Shown here: positions 23,811-33,046 of the stretch, piece after piece
How the letters are laid out: each line of letters opens with the position of its first letter
Numbering within the stretch: the stretch's first letter is position 1
Origin: Oscillospiraceae bacterium
Lineage (GTDB): Bacteria > Bacillota > Clostridia > Oscillospirales > Ruminococcaceae
Assembly (NCBI GenBank): GCA_017483465.1
Contig: JAFUWN010000011.1
Span: 1 to 64,000, forward strand
Length of the DNA: 64,000 nt
Direction of reading: 5' to 3'
Made by a program: the position numbers and the translations under genes
The notes under the pieces: generated by a model
What the model saw: only the letters and a program-made list of their open reading frames with translations
What the model was told of the DNA's origin: nothing
The model's database searches: none

Positions 23811-23956
23811 AAAATACACCGCTTTCTTTAAAATGCCCAATTCCGATTGTTTGTTGTTATTTCTATCTCTCTATGTCTAAGTATTATACAGGCTGAATAT
23901 GTTAATTCTGTGATAATCAGCAAAAAGCAAAGTTAAAGAATGGAAAAAAATTCCTG

Positions 23957-25279
23957 TCAGGAAAGTGTATTCCAGTCGACATCCTGACCGCTGCCCTGTT
24001 TTGCGGCATAGATCAGAATTTTAGAAGCGTCGGCAGAATCCAGAAGAGAACCTTCTTTTCCTTCTCCGTCAATATCGGCAAGGAAGAAAGCGAATTTCTC
24101 TTCTGTCGAATCCGGACTGCCTGTCAGGGAAGTTTCTGTTCCGGAGCCGTCTTCGGCGGCATAGGTGAGAATCAGTGCAGCGTCAGCGGCGTCAACAGAG
24201 CCGTTCAGATCGGCGTCACCTTTCTGACCGATACGGTATTCCAGAGCGGACGGATTCCCCAGAGGGTCTAAAATCTGCATATCCTGATAGTTCAGTTCTG
24301 ACCGGAGCGTAACCGGTTCAGAAACGGCCATATCTGCCGGACTGCCGGTATCAAAGACTTCCAGCAGATCTTCTGTGACAGTCTGCACAGAGGCATGATC
24401 GGCAATCACGGTCAGTTCTGAGGGGAAATCCTGCACAGAAAATTCCGTCTGATCATGGGCATACCGGAAGACAGGAGCAATTTCCGTTTCCGAAACCGGA
24501 TGACCGCCTGTCAGGACAATTTCGGCAGAATACAGAGTCGGAATCATTTTGGCATAAATGCTTTTATAATGGCCGGGGTCGGATTCATCCGGGATACTGT
24601 CATCACTGGTAAGATACGTACAGTCGCTGTTCATTTCCTGATTGGTCAGGAAGCTGACGGGATACGTTCCGGGCGGAGTCTCGTCATCAATCTGCATATC
24701 GAATTCAATAAAATGATAATCATCCGAGGCATTGCCGAAAAATCTTGCCGAAAAATCTTTATTGCCGTTTTCGTCCTGATTATTAAGATCATATGTCCAG
24801 AGCAGATAAAAATTATGTTCTTTCATATTGGCCGTACAGGAGAAAGCGGCGGGTTCATAATTATCCATCATATTAATACGGCCGAAGCAATACGGTTCAA
24901 ATCTGGAAGCATAGACATTTCCGTCCGTATGTGTGAATTCCTGAGCTTCCGGAAACGCATAGAGCGTAGGATTTTTAAAACTGTCCTTATAAAAGCTGAT
25001 CACCGGAGACTCCATCGCCAGACTGACATAAAAAATATCCACAATTGCCGGATCAGTTTCAAAAAATATTCCGAAATGGACAAGATGATCATGATTCTGA
25101 AGATCTTCCGGACTGACATAAATCTTATGAACATTATTTTCCGGAATATAGCCGCCGTTCATAGCTCTGAGACTGAGTGTGACATCTTCCGGACTGGAAT
25201 AAGCCGCTTTTGCAGAAAGCCCCGTCAGACAGGAAATTCCCAGCAGCAGAGCAGTACTCTGATAAAAAATCTTATGCAT
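23957..25279 (-). CDS. Secreted beta-sandwich protein with C-terminal dockerin-like repeats
   Basis: 440 aa with a signal peptide (LTGLSAKA-AY). The first 250 residues read like an extracellular beta-sandwich of cohesin-like character (VHFGIFFETDPAIVDIFYVSL, PPGTYPVSF), not assigned. The C-terminus has a first calcium repeat GDADLNGSVDAADAALILTY and a second, LADIDGEGKEGSLLDSADASK, separated by an unusually long, acidic 25-residue insert. It is the third dockerin-type protein in the window. AGAGG precedes the ATG. Confidence 0.82.
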   Translation of the reverse strand: MHKIFYQSTALLLGISCLTGLSAKAAYSSPEDVTLSLRAMNGGYIPENNVHKIYVSPEDLQNHDHLVHFGIFFETDPAIVDIFYVSLAMESPVISFYKDSFKNPTLYAFPEAQEFTHTDGNVYASRFEPYCFGRINMMDNYEPAAFSCTANMKEHNFYLLWTYDLNNQDENGNKDFSARFFGNASDDYHFIEFDMQIDDETPPGTYPVSFLTNQEMNSDCTYLTSDDSIPDESDPGHYKSIYAKMIPTLYSAEIVLTGGHPVSETEIAPVFRYAHDQTEFSVQDFPSELTVIADHASVQTVTEDLLEVFDTGSPADMAVSEPVTLRSELNYQDMQILDPLGNPSALEYRIGQKGDADLNGSVDAADAALILTYAAEDGSGTETSLTGSPDSTEEKFAFFLADIDGEGKEGSLLDSADASKILIYAAKQGSGQDVDWNTLS

Positions 25280-25315
25280 AAAAAATAGACCTCTTTTCTG
25301 AATTTTACTGATTTT

Positions 25316-25344
25316 ATTATAGCATAAGCTGAATTCTATGTCAA
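25316..25344 (-). promoter_or_regulatory. Promoter of the dockerin protein gene
   Basis: TTGACA (25339-25344), 17 bp, extended -10 TGCTATAAT (-10 at 25316-25321). Confidence 0.85.
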
Positions 25345-25357
25345 TGTCAGAATTTTA

Positions 25358-25439
25358 CCCAAAAAGAAATCATTCCCGAACTGACAAGCACCAGATCAGG
25401 AACGATTTCAGAAAGGAGTAGCCCTATGAAATTAAAACC
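25358..25439 (-). ncRNA. Candidate small RNA with SD-complementary 5' region
   Basis: An independent minus-strand unit: promoter at 25446-25474, start near 25439, then a 19-pair hairpin (25366-25409) followed by TTTTT. Three pairs are G-U on the minus strand but C-A mismatches on the plus strand, so the RNA is read from the minus strand. The unpaired 5' part contains CUACUCCUUUCU, complementary to the AGAAAGGAG ribosome sites used by many genes here. The plus strand carries a 19-codon frame (25425-25484) with a good ribosome site but no promoter, so an antisense pair is an alternative. Confidence 0.6.
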
Positions 25440-25445
25440 ATTATT

Positions 25446-25474
25446 ATTATATCACATGATACACAAAAAGTCAA
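25446..25474 (-). promoter_or_regulatory. Promoter of the candidate small RNA
   Basis: TTGACT (25469-25474), 17 bp, TATAAT (25446-25451). Confidence 0.78.
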
Positions 25475-25501
25475 GGGCTTTTTGAAAAAAATTTTATATT
25501 T

Positions 25502-26812
25502 TTATGAAATTCCGGAAACAGTCTGATAAATCAGAGAAGTTTTCTCCGGTTTCTGTTCTGTAATCCGGACAGCTTCCCGGAGTCTGCTTTCTGCCTGTTC
25601 GCAGAGAGAGTCAGAAGAACCATGAATCACGGCGAGTATTTCACCCTGTTTGATTTGATCGCCAATATCATGCAGAAATACAATGCCTGCACTATGATCA
25701 ATTTCCTGACGGGAAGCTGTCTTCCCTGCTCCCAGCTCCAGACAGGCAAGGCCGACTTTTTCGCTGTGAATTCCGGACAGATAACCGGATGTTTCCGCCT
25801 GAAAAAATTTTTTGCATTTTGCTTCCGGCAGTTTATTAGTATCTTCCGTGACAGAAGCGTCACCGCCCTGAGCCTCGATCATAGCACCCAGCTTTTCAAG
25901 AGCTTTTCCGGAAGCAACTGCTTCAGAAGCCATTCTCCGGCATGTTTGCAGATCTCCCTTTCCGGAGAGTTCGAGCATGTGTGCCGATAATTCCAGAGCT
26001 AAGTCAGACAGAGCATTTTCCTCATGACCCTGTAAGATATAAATCACTTCTTCGACTTCGAGGGCATTTCCGACCGCATGACCAAGCGGAGCATTCATAT
26101 CTGTGATCATGGCACGGCATTTCTTTCCGGCAAGATTTCCGGCTCTGACCATTGCTTCCGCAAGGCTGACGGCTTCTTCCGGAGTTTTCATAAATGCACC
26201 GTTTCCGCACTTGACATCCAGTAAAATACAATCCGCACCCAGAGCTAATTTTTTACTCATGATACTCGAGCAGATCAGAGGAATACTGTCCACGGTTGCC
26301 GTTAAATTTCTCAAGGCATAAATTTTCTTGTCTGCCGGTGTCAGATTACCGCTCTGCGAGATCACCGCACAGCCGATCTTTCTGACTTGTCTGATAAAAT
26401 CCGGCACAGGCATTTCTACAGAAAAGCCCGGAATACTCTCTAATTTATCAATTGTTCCCCCGGTAAAGCCAAGCCCTCTGCCGGACATTTTGGGAACGAA
26501 TCCACCGCAGGCCGCTACAATCGGAGCGATCAGCAGAGTGGTCTTGTCTCCGATTCCCCCGGTGCTGTGTTTATCAACTGTGATTTCTCCGATACCGGAC
26601 AAATCCAGACATTCACCGGAATCACGCATAGCGAGTGTCAGACTGACAGTCTCCTGATCAGTCAGACCCTGACAGCAAACCGCCATCAGCCAGGCAGACA
26701 TCATATAATCCGGAATTTGATTTTCTGTGAAGCCGTTCACAAGAAATTTTATTTCTTCCGGGGATAAGCTTTCTTTTCTTCTTGTTTTCTGAATCAGGTC
26801 ATAAATCTGCAT
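25502..26812 (-). CDS. pdp: Pyrimidine-nucleoside phosphorylase
   Basis: A 436-aa enzyme splitting uridine, thymidine and deoxyuridine with phosphate for nucleoside salvage. The signature SGRGLGFTGGTIDKLESIPGF and the phosphate loop DKHSTGGIGDKT are intact; SLTLAMRDSGE and KKLALGADCILLDVKCGNGAFMK are also typical. Three-domain length is complete. GAGGTGA precedes the ATG. It is a single-gene unit. Confidence 0.96.
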   Translation of the reverse strand: MQIYDLIQKTRRKESLSPEEIKFLVNGFTENQIPDYMMSAWLMAVCCQGLTDQETVSLTLAMRDSGECLDLSGIGEITVDKHSTGGIGDKTTLLIAPIVAACGGFVPKMSGRGLGFTGGTIDKLESIPGFSVEMPVPDFIRQVRKIGCAVISQSGNLTPADKKIYALRNLTATVDSIPLICSSIMSKKLALGADCILLDVKCGNGAFMKTPEEAVSLAEAMVRAGNLAGKKCRAMITDMNAPLGHAVGNALEVEEVIYILQGHEENALSDLALELSAHMLELSGKGDLQTCRRMASEAVASGKALEKLGAMIEAQGGDASVTEDTNKLPEAKCKKFFQAETSGYLSGIHSEKVGLACLELGAGKTASRQEIDHSAGIVFLHDIGDQIKQGEILAVIHGSSDSLCEQAESRLREAVRITEQKPEKTSLIYQTVSGIS

Positions 26813-26831
26813 TACGAATCACCTCAGAGTT

Positions 26832-26860
26832 ATCATAGCATATTTTCAAAAAAAATACAA
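26832..26860 (-). promoter_or_regulatory. Promoter of pdp
   Basis: TTGTAT (26855-26860), 17 bp, extended -10 TGCTATGAT (-10 at 26832-26837). Confidence 0.65.
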
Positions 26861-26924
26861 GTCTTTTGTATGAACAAGGAAAATTTTCCCATACTCTCTG
26901 TGAAATCAAAAAGGAGGCTTTTTT

Positions 26925-27560
26925 ATGAAAAATTTACAGACTGCTATGTGTTTAGGGCTGATTCTTGCGATTTTTATCGGCAGTTTTTCCGGATTTGCAC
27001 AGAAATTGGAAAATTTACAGCATGATGTATTACGGCTGCATATTCTGGCGAATTCTGATTCTGATTATGATCAGGCCTTGAAACTCAAAGTCCGTGACAG
27101 GTTACTGGAAGAATCCGAAAATTTATTTCAGGGCTGTGAAACCCTCGAAGACATGAAAAAACGGGCAGCCGAGCAGACAGATACCATCCGGATGATTGCA
27201 AAATCTGTCCTGGAAGAAAACGGCTGTCAGGAAGATGTCTCTGTCCAGCTGGTACAGATGAAATTTGATACCCGTCAGTATGATGAATTGACCATGCCGG
27301 CCGGATGTTATGAAGCTCTCAGGATTCTGATCGGCAAGGCAGAGGGGCATAACTGGTGGTGTGTGATGTATCCGCCGTTATGTCTGCCCGTGGCCGAACC
27401 GGAAATTTATTTCGATACCGATACTGCGGAAATTTTGGAAAATCCTCAAAAATACGAAGTAAAACTGAAATGCGTGGAAATCTGGGATGATCTGAAAAAC
27501 AAACTCAGCTCAGATGAAGTATCTGAATCAGAAACAGCCAGCCAAGACCATAATACGTGA
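26925..27560 (+). CDS. spoIIR: Stage II sporulation protein R
   Basis: 211 aa with an N-terminal export signal (LILAIFIGSFSGFA). SpoIIR is made in the forespore and activates the SpoIIGA protease, which matures sigma-E in the mother cell. Family marks are DVLRLHILANSDSDYDQALKLKVRD, PAGCYEALRI and GHNWWCVMYPPLCLP. AAAGGAGG precedes the ATG. Its last 56 bases overlap the convergent mgtE gene. Its presence argues that the organism's lineage sporulates. Confidence 0.95.
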   Translation: MKNLQTAMCLGLILAIFIGSFSGFAQKLENLQHDVLRLHILANSDSDYDQALKLKVRDRLLEESENLFQGCETLEDMKKRAAEQTDTIRMIAKSVLEENGCQEDVSVQLVQMKFDTRQYDELTMPAGCYEALRILIGKAEGHNWWCVMYPPLCLPVAEPEIYFDTDTAEILENPQKYEVKLKCVEIWDDLKNKLSSDEVSESETASQDHNT

Positions 27561-28932
27561 CAACGGCAACCAGGTCATTCACAGTCGTAATCAGAGGCCC
27601 CGAGGCAACCGCAGGATCAACTTTGATTTTCTTGAAAAACATGGGAATCAGCGTTCCGACTGCACTGGAAACAAGCATTGCCAGCATTAAAGCCAGACCA
27701 ATACAGCCCGATACCGAAAAGGCAAATACAGCCTCTTTCTGTTTGCCGATCATGATATATAATCCGACCAGAACAAACGAAATCAGGCCTAATAACAAGC
27801 CGTTGCACAGGCCGACACGCATTTCTTTCAAGGCAAGCTGAATTTTTTGTTTAAACTGTAAATTTTCATCCATCAGCACACGGATTGTCACAGCAAGCGA
27901 CTGTGTACCGACATTTCCGGCCATATCGAGTATCAGAGACTGAAACGCCATAATCAGAGGCAGCTGTGCAACGACTTTCTCAAACGAGCTGACAACTGTT
28001 GAAACCAGCATACCCAGTCCGAGCAGTACCAGCAGCCAGGGCAGCCGCTTTTTCATACTTTCCATCAAAGGCTCCTGCAAATCTTCTTCGGCTGTGAGGC
28101 CGGCAAGACGGGCATAATCCTCACCGAGTTCATCATCTACGACTTCTACGACACTTTTTGCCGTGATGACACCCAGCAGCTGATTATGATTATCCAGCAC
28201 GGGAATACTGTCTTCAGAATATTCTTTCAGCCGTTCGATACAGTCATCAATCAGCTCATTGCCGTACAGATACGGGAATGAAGTAATAATCAGATTTTCC
28301 AGTGTTTCGGTACTTCTGGCGGTAATCAGATCTTTCAGGTCAATCGCACCGAAAAATTCGTCATTTTCATCCACTACAAAAATTGTTGAGATATTATCAT
28401 TTTCTTCGGCCTGGCGGATTAATTCACTCATGGCCTGTTTGATTGTAATATTTTCATGAATGACGATAAAATTTGCCGTGATATAACTGCCGATTTCATC
28501 TTCATCAAAAGAAGCGGTCAGCTGGATTTCTTCCTTGACATCAGGATTGAGCATAGCAATCAGGAGTTCCCGTTTTTCCCGTTCGGTCTGCCGGAGAATA
28601 TCGACAGCCGTATTGGTCTCCAGACAGGAGATCACACCGGCAGATTTCTGCACATCCATTTCATTGAGATAAATTCCGGCTTCTTCTTCTTCGAGATATT
28701 CAAAAATATCCGCAAGCATTTCAGGATGGCAGATTCTGTAAATTTTCTTTCGTTCCTGCGGAGCGAGTACAGAAAGAATCTGAGCAATATCATTACTATG
28801 ATAATCTTCCAGACGGGAGAGCATTTTTCTGGGTGTTGCATTACTTCGGATGATCTGAATAATTTCTGCTTCATAATCAGGCATTTTGTTTTTTTCTTCG
28901 GATTCAGGCAGATTGTTTTTCATAGTTTCCAT
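27505..28932 (-). CDS. mgtE: Magnesium transporter MgtE
   Basis: 475 aa. The N-terminal cytosolic superhelical domain (about 1-145) and two CBS domains (145-270) sense Mg2+ and gate the five-helix C-terminal pore. The pore shows LILDMAGNVGTQSLAVTIR and VASGPLITTVNDLVAVVTYYGL. Length is standard. No M-box riboswitch was recognised between its promoter and the ATG. Its 3' end overlaps spoIIR by 56 bases in convergent orientation. Confidence 0.95.
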   Translation of the reverse strand: METMKNNLPESEEKNKMPDYEAEIIQIIRSNATPRKMLSRLEDYHSNDIAQILSVLAPQERKKIYRICHPEMLADIFEYLEEEEAGIYLNEMDVQKSAGVISCLETNTAVDILRQTEREKRELLIAMLNPDVKEEIQLTASFDEDEIGSYITANFIVIHENITIKQAMSELIRQAEENDNISTIFVVDENDEFFGAIDLKDLITARSTETLENLIITSFPYLYGNELIDDCIERLKEYSEDSIPVLDNHNQLLGVITAKSVVEVVDDELGEDYARLAGLTAEEDLQEPLMESMKKRLPWLLVLLGLGMLVSTVVSSFEKVVAQLPLIMAFQSLILDMAGNVGTQSLAVTIRVLMDENLQFKQKIQLALKEMRVGLCNGLLLGLISFVLVGLYIMIGKQKEAVFAFSVSGCIGLALMLAMLVSSAVGTLIPMFFKKIKVDPAVASGPLITTVNDLVAVVTYYGLGWLFLIQILHLS

Positions 28933-28973
28933 GGGTATCAGCTCCTTTATTTGATCAAAAACTGTCTGTTTTT

Positions 28974-29002
28974 ATTATAACATGATATTCCGGAAAAATC
29001 AA
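28974..29002 (-). promoter_or_regulatory. Promoter of mgtE
   Basis: TTGATT (28997-29002), 17 bp, TATAAT (28974-28979). Confidence 0.7.
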
Positions 29003-29015
29003 GATTTTCTGAGCA

Positions 29016-29063
29016 GATCTGCATAAATTTATCCCTGCTTCAAACAAAAAGCAGGGATTTTTA
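29016..29063. repeat. Dispersed hairpin repeat, copy A
   Basis: GATCTGCATAAATTTATCC starts a 48-bp element shared with 38905-38953: a stem ATCCCTGCTT/AAGCAGGGAT with conserved left flank and T-run on the right. Here the T-run side faces the plus strand, where no gene needs ending. Confidence 0.7.
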
Positions 29064-29813
29064 TTGACCGGATTTTATAAGACGGATTTTTCTCCTGATT
29101 TCTTTGATGATATATCTGATCAGCAAAAATAATAATATGATAAAATATACAATCCATCCGATCTGACAGAGCGTGCTTAAAATAATTACAAGCGGAGAAA
29201 CTTCGGATAATTCTAAAATTAATTTCTTTCCGTCCGCATAGAGTGCATTGGGTCTGCTTCCGTTATTATACCGGATTCCGGAAATATTGGTCACTTGCAG
29301 GATATTCCCGGATTCATCGACATAAGCAGCCCGGAAGCTTCCGTACTGCTGATAAATCTGAGAAACAGAAACAGGCTGCTGATAATCCAGATTCAGTTCT
29401 GCTTCCTGCTCTTCATAAAGATGATCCTGATTATATTCACTGTTCCAGACAATCAGACTGTCTGTATGACGATAATGCAGAGAAAGACTGCAATACTCAT
29501 CTTCATGATACTGTGCAATCCGGCTGTTCTGATCAACAGGAAAACTGTGATAATGCAGCGTTGTTTTTCTGATGTCCGTCCGGTGTGTGTAATATTTCGG
29601 CGGTCTTGTGAAATTCTGATAATTCTCATCTTCCGGAGAGAGTCTGATTAAAATATCCAGATAAGCCGTCTGTTCCGGAGCATTTTCATAAATCAGGCTG
29701 ATTTTACAAGGGTCATACTCTTTTGCATGGAATGCAAGCATAATCAGATAAATCAGTATGCCCGTTAAAATCACGGGCATAAAGACTATCACATGAAACA
29801 TCCGGTTTGTCAT
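29061..29813 (-). CDS. Membrane protein, last gene of the sigma/VWA operon
   Basis: 250 aa with an N-terminal and a C-terminal transmembrane segment (VFMPVILTGILIYLIMLAF and a long one near 205-232) enclosing a roughly 180-residue extracytoplasmic domain rich in Tyr and charged residues, and a basic cytoplasmic tail. No family recognised. Its ATG overlaps the stop of the VWA lipoprotein by four bases, so it belongs to the same translation unit. Confidence 0.8.
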   Translation of the reverse strand: MTNRMFHVIVFMPVILTGILIYLIMLAFHAKEYDPCKISLIYENAPEQTAYLDILIRLSPEDENYQNFTRPPKYYTHRTDIRKTTLHYHSFPVDQNSRIAQYHEDEYCSLSLHYRHTDSLIVWNSEYNQDHLYEEQEAELNLDYQQPVSVSQIYQQYGSFRAAYVDESGNILQVTNISGIRYNNGSRPNALYADGKKLILELSEVSPLVIILSTLCQIGWIVYFIILLFLLIRYIIKEIRRKIRLIKSGQ

Positions 29814-31885
29814 GACTGTTCAGCCATTTTCAGTCTGAGCATTAATTCATCTTTCATAACTTTCGGCAGAGCATAGACATTTCTGTATCCGTCATCATTG
29901 ATGATCAGCCATTCTTTTTCGTCTGTGATGACGATTGTCAGGCCGTAGCTCTTGAACACATCACCGGAATTTTTGAATGTCAGCATTTTGCCGTCTTTCT
30001 GATAAGCGTCCAGATAAGAAATATCCACATAGATTCCGGACTGCTGTGCTTCGGATTCCACCAGACCGTCAGGCACTTCATCCAGAACTGTATCAGAATC
30101 CAGATACATTTCGACAAGGGAAACAAAGCTTGCAGGGTCGGTCATTTCTTCCTGACTGCCGTTGTGATAGACTGTCATTGTAAAATCATATCCGGCAGAT
30201 ACGGCAGTATTCTGTGTTTCTTCCTGAATCTGGCTATCCGGGTTCTGATTCTGTTCCGGAACAGGAGCATTCTCCTGACTGACAGAATCCGGAAGCAGTC
30301 CGGCATAATAGGCCTCTTCGACGAGTTCTGCAAACTGGATTTTATATTCATCATTCAGATCACTCTGATCAAGCAGACTCATAATCTGAGAATAGCTTGC
30401 AGTTCCGGCATACTCACTGTTTCTGAGGAGCATTCCGAATTCTGTGACAGCAGAAGCAAAGGCTTCATTTTTCTGTATCACATCTGACCAGCTGGAAGAT
30501 TTCAGAATTTCAAATTCTTTATATAAACTCTGGTCTCCGTCAGGAGCTTTATATCTCATCGCCAGTTTCATGATATGACCGGATTCAGAAGGCGTATTTG
30601 CCGGAACAAGTTCATACAGAGCCGTAACAGAATGACCTGCTCCGATTTCTCCGGCATCGACTTTATCGTTATTGAAATCTTCATTGGCAAGCACTCTGTT
30701 TTCATAGCCGATCAGACGATAGCTCTGAACGGTTTCAGGGTCAAACTCGAGCTGTAACTTGACATCTTTTGCGACAGTGTAGAGCGTTCCGCCCATTTCC
30801 TGAACAAGAACTTTTTTTGCTTCCAGTTCGCTGTCAATATAAGAATAATTTCCGTTTCCGTTATCAGCGAGAGTTTCTAATCTCTCATCTTTGAGATTGC
30901 CGTAGCCGAAGCCTAAGACAGATAAATGCACACCGGTATCACGTTCTTTTTCGACCAGAGCTTTCAATTCTTCTGCGGAAGAGATACCAACGTTCAGATC
31001 GCCGTCTGTTGCAAGAAGCACTCTGTTATTTCCATTCTGAATAAAATATTTTTCTGCGATTTCATAAGCTTTTTTAATACCGGCTTCACCGGCGGTAGAG
31101 CCTCCGGCTTCGAGATTACTGATCGCATTTGTGATAGTCTGTGTATCGTTTCCGGGTGCTCCCTCAAGAACGACAGATTCATAGCCGGCATAAGTCACGA
31201 TCGAAACTCTGTCATTGGCATTGAGATTTTCAGCAAGCATGTTGACCGCTTTCTGGACTAATCCGAGACGGTCTTCACCGTACATGGAACCGCTGACATC
31301 AATCAGAAATACCAGATTCATAGGGGCACGGTTTGTCAGATCAATTTTATCCGCCTGCAAACCGACAAGCATTAATTGATTATTTTCATTCCAGGGACAG
31401 GGGCTTAATTCCGTCGTGACAGAAAACGGTGAATCATCTTCCGGAGCAGGATAATCATAACTGAAATAATTAATCATTTCTTCGATTCTGACGGCTTCGG
31501 GGATATAATCATAATAGCCGTCCTGAATCATTCTTCTGACATTCGAGTAAGAAGCGGTATCGACATCGACAGAGAAAGTACTTGTATTTTCATCAGCCGT
31601 ATTGATAAAGCCGTTTTCGACAATCTGAGCATATTCTTCGTTATTATAATTATAGAAATCTTCTCCGCCGTCTTCGTAGGCATATTCGGCATCGGCAAAT
31701 TCCTGAATCGGAGCACCGGCGACGGCATTTTGTGCTGACTGACTTTTTGAAGGATTTGCATTATAGCTGTTATCTGCGGCCGGAGCAGCATAATTCGCTT
31801 CATAGTTTCCGCTTCCGCAGGCGGCATAAAATACGGCAGTCAGGCAGATGGCCATAAATAACGCTGTTTTTCTGAATTTTTTCAT
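29810..31885 (-). CDS. VWA domain lipoprotein (YfbK-like)
   Basis: 691 aa. The signal peptide ends in the lipobox YAAC. The region near 110-200 matches the von Willebrand N-terminal extension (STFSVDVDTASYSNVRRM, VRIEEMINYFSYDY). The VWA domain follows with an intact metal site DVSGS and later LLATDGDLNVG. The DUF3520-like C-terminal part runs to about 545; the last 150 residues are a separate, unassigned domain. VWA proteins bind protein partners through the bound metal. It lies in an operon with an ECF sigma and an anti-sigma factor, so it may be a surface sensor or effector of that pathway (inference). Confidence 0.9.
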   Translation of the reverse strand: MKKFRKTALFMAICLTAVFYAACGSGNYEANYAAPAADNSYNANPSKSQSAQNAVAGAPIQEFADAEYAYEDGGEDFYNYNNEEYAQIVENGFINTADENTSTFSVDVDTASYSNVRRMIQDGYYDYIPEAVRIEEMINYFSYDYPAPEDDSPFSVTTELSPCPWNENNQLMLVGLQADKIDLTNRAPMNLVFLIDVSGSMYGEDRLGLVQKAVNMLAENLNANDRVSIVTYAGYESVVLEGAPGNDTQTITNAISNLEAGGSTAGEAGIKKAYEIAEKYFIQNGNNRVLLATDGDLNVGISSAEELKALVEKERDTGVHLSVLGFGYGNLKDERLETLADNGNGNYSYIDSELEAKKVLVQEMGGTLYTVAKDVKLQLEFDPETVQSYRLIGYENRVLANEDFNNDKVDAGEIGAGHSVTALYELVPANTPSESGHIMKLAMRYKAPDGDQSLYKEFEILKSSSWSDVIQKNEAFASAVTEFGMLLRNSEYAGTASYSQIMSLLDQSDLNDEYKIQFAELVEEAYYAGLLPDSVSQENAPVPEQNQNPDSQIQEETQNTAVSAGYDFTMTVYHNGSQEEMTDPASFVSLVEMYLDSDTVLDEVPDGLVESEAQQSGIYVDISYLDAYQKDGKMLTFKNSGDVFKSYGLTIVITDEKEWLIINDDGYRNVYALPKVMKDELMLRLKMAEQS

Positions 31886-31921
31886 AATAAAACCTCCTTG
31901 ACATAAGTAAGGGCATAAAAA

Positions 31922-33046
31922 TTATTGTTTGCTTTTTAAATAGAAGAAATAAAATTTCTCATTTGCATTGACAGAAAATCTCTCGACATGATAGGGGAAT
32001 TTTCTGTTTGCGTACCAGATTTCCTGTACTTTATTCTCATCATTCCGGCGGGTCATGCAGTTGATGACTGTATGTTCATCATCATAGCCGGAAATTTCTT
32101 CCGACGGGATGAAAATATAAATTTCTGCGTTTGCTTCTGCTTTGATCTTCCAGGTTTCCGAGGCGAGTTCTGTTCTCAGAGGCAAATCAGACAGGAGATG
32201 AAAAACAGTATCGGGGTCAATTTCGGAAATCTGAATCTGATCAGGATTTCCGACAGAGATATAATAATAAATATTTCCGCACTGTCCGAGATCGTATTGA
32301 TTATATTTCTCTTCTTTGTTTAAAAACTGATAGGCATTTTCGATATAGACAGCATTCCGGCTGAGTTCTTCCTGCGAAAAGCCATAACCGGGAGCGTTCC
32401 GGAAATCCTGTTCTGACCGGAAAGATACAAACATAATATCCTGAAATCTTCTGAAATTCGGATAGTTTCTCATGACTGACAAATCTTTCTGAATATATTT
32501 GATACACAAATGACTGTTCTGAAGCAGTTCCGGAGCATTCGAGCCGTCAAAATAAGTGGAGAATAACGGCTCGCTTTCCAGATTGTCAAAAGAAAATTCT
32601 CCGTGATTCAGGAAAATATCCGCTGTATCAGGAACGGCCTTTTCACATTCGTTCCGGACGGATTGCAGGATTTCATCCGTCTGATAGCTGTCGAATCCGT
32701 TTGTATTCGGCTGAAAACCGTTGATACCGACATCAAAAGTTTTATCCTGATACTGCATTTTGATTAAAATATCTGTATTCAGCTGTTTTCCTCCGCAGCC
32801 GTGATTCCAGTCCTGTTCGGTACTGATGATTTCTGCCTGAAAGCCGTATTTTTCAGAAAGATAATTCTGAGCGTTCTGGCAGGCCTGTTCAGTCCATTCT
32901 TTCGTCTGCTGTTTTTCCTGATTTCTTTCCTGACGGATTCTGGCACTGACCTGATAAAACACAATGAGAATCAGCACAACGGTCGTAACCGCAAGCGGAG
33001 TAAACAGAGCATACATGAATTTCATAGATTTCATAAGCTTTTCCAT
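31922..33046 (-). CDS. Single-pass membrane protein, 374 aa
   Basis: One N-terminal transmembrane segment (LAVTTVVLILIVFYQV) precedes a charged linker and a large extracytoplasmic domain without recognised family. Its start overlaps the end of the anti-sigma gene by 16 bases; an ATG four codons further in (33034) is equally possible. It sits between the anti-sigma factor and the VWA lipoprotein, so it is probably part of the same signalling system. Confidence 0.75.
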   Translation of the reverse strand: MEKLMKSMKFMYALFTPLAVTTVVLILIVFYQVSARIRQERNQEKQQTKEWTEQACQNAQNYLSEKYGFQAEIISTEQDWNHGCGGKQLNTDILIKMQYQDKTFDVGINGFQPNTNGFDSYQTDEILQSVRNECEKAVPDTADIFLNHGEFSFDNLESEPLFSTYFDGSNAPELLQNSHLCIKYIQKDLSVMRNYPNFRRFQDIMFVSFRSEQDFRNAPGYGFSQEELSRNAVYIENAYQFLNKEEKYNQYDLGQCGNIYYYISVGNPDQIQISEIDPDTVFHLLSDLPLRTELASETWKIKAEANAEIYIFIPSEEISGYDDEHTVINCMTRRNDENKVQEIWYANRKFPYHVERFSVNANEKFYFFYLKSKQ

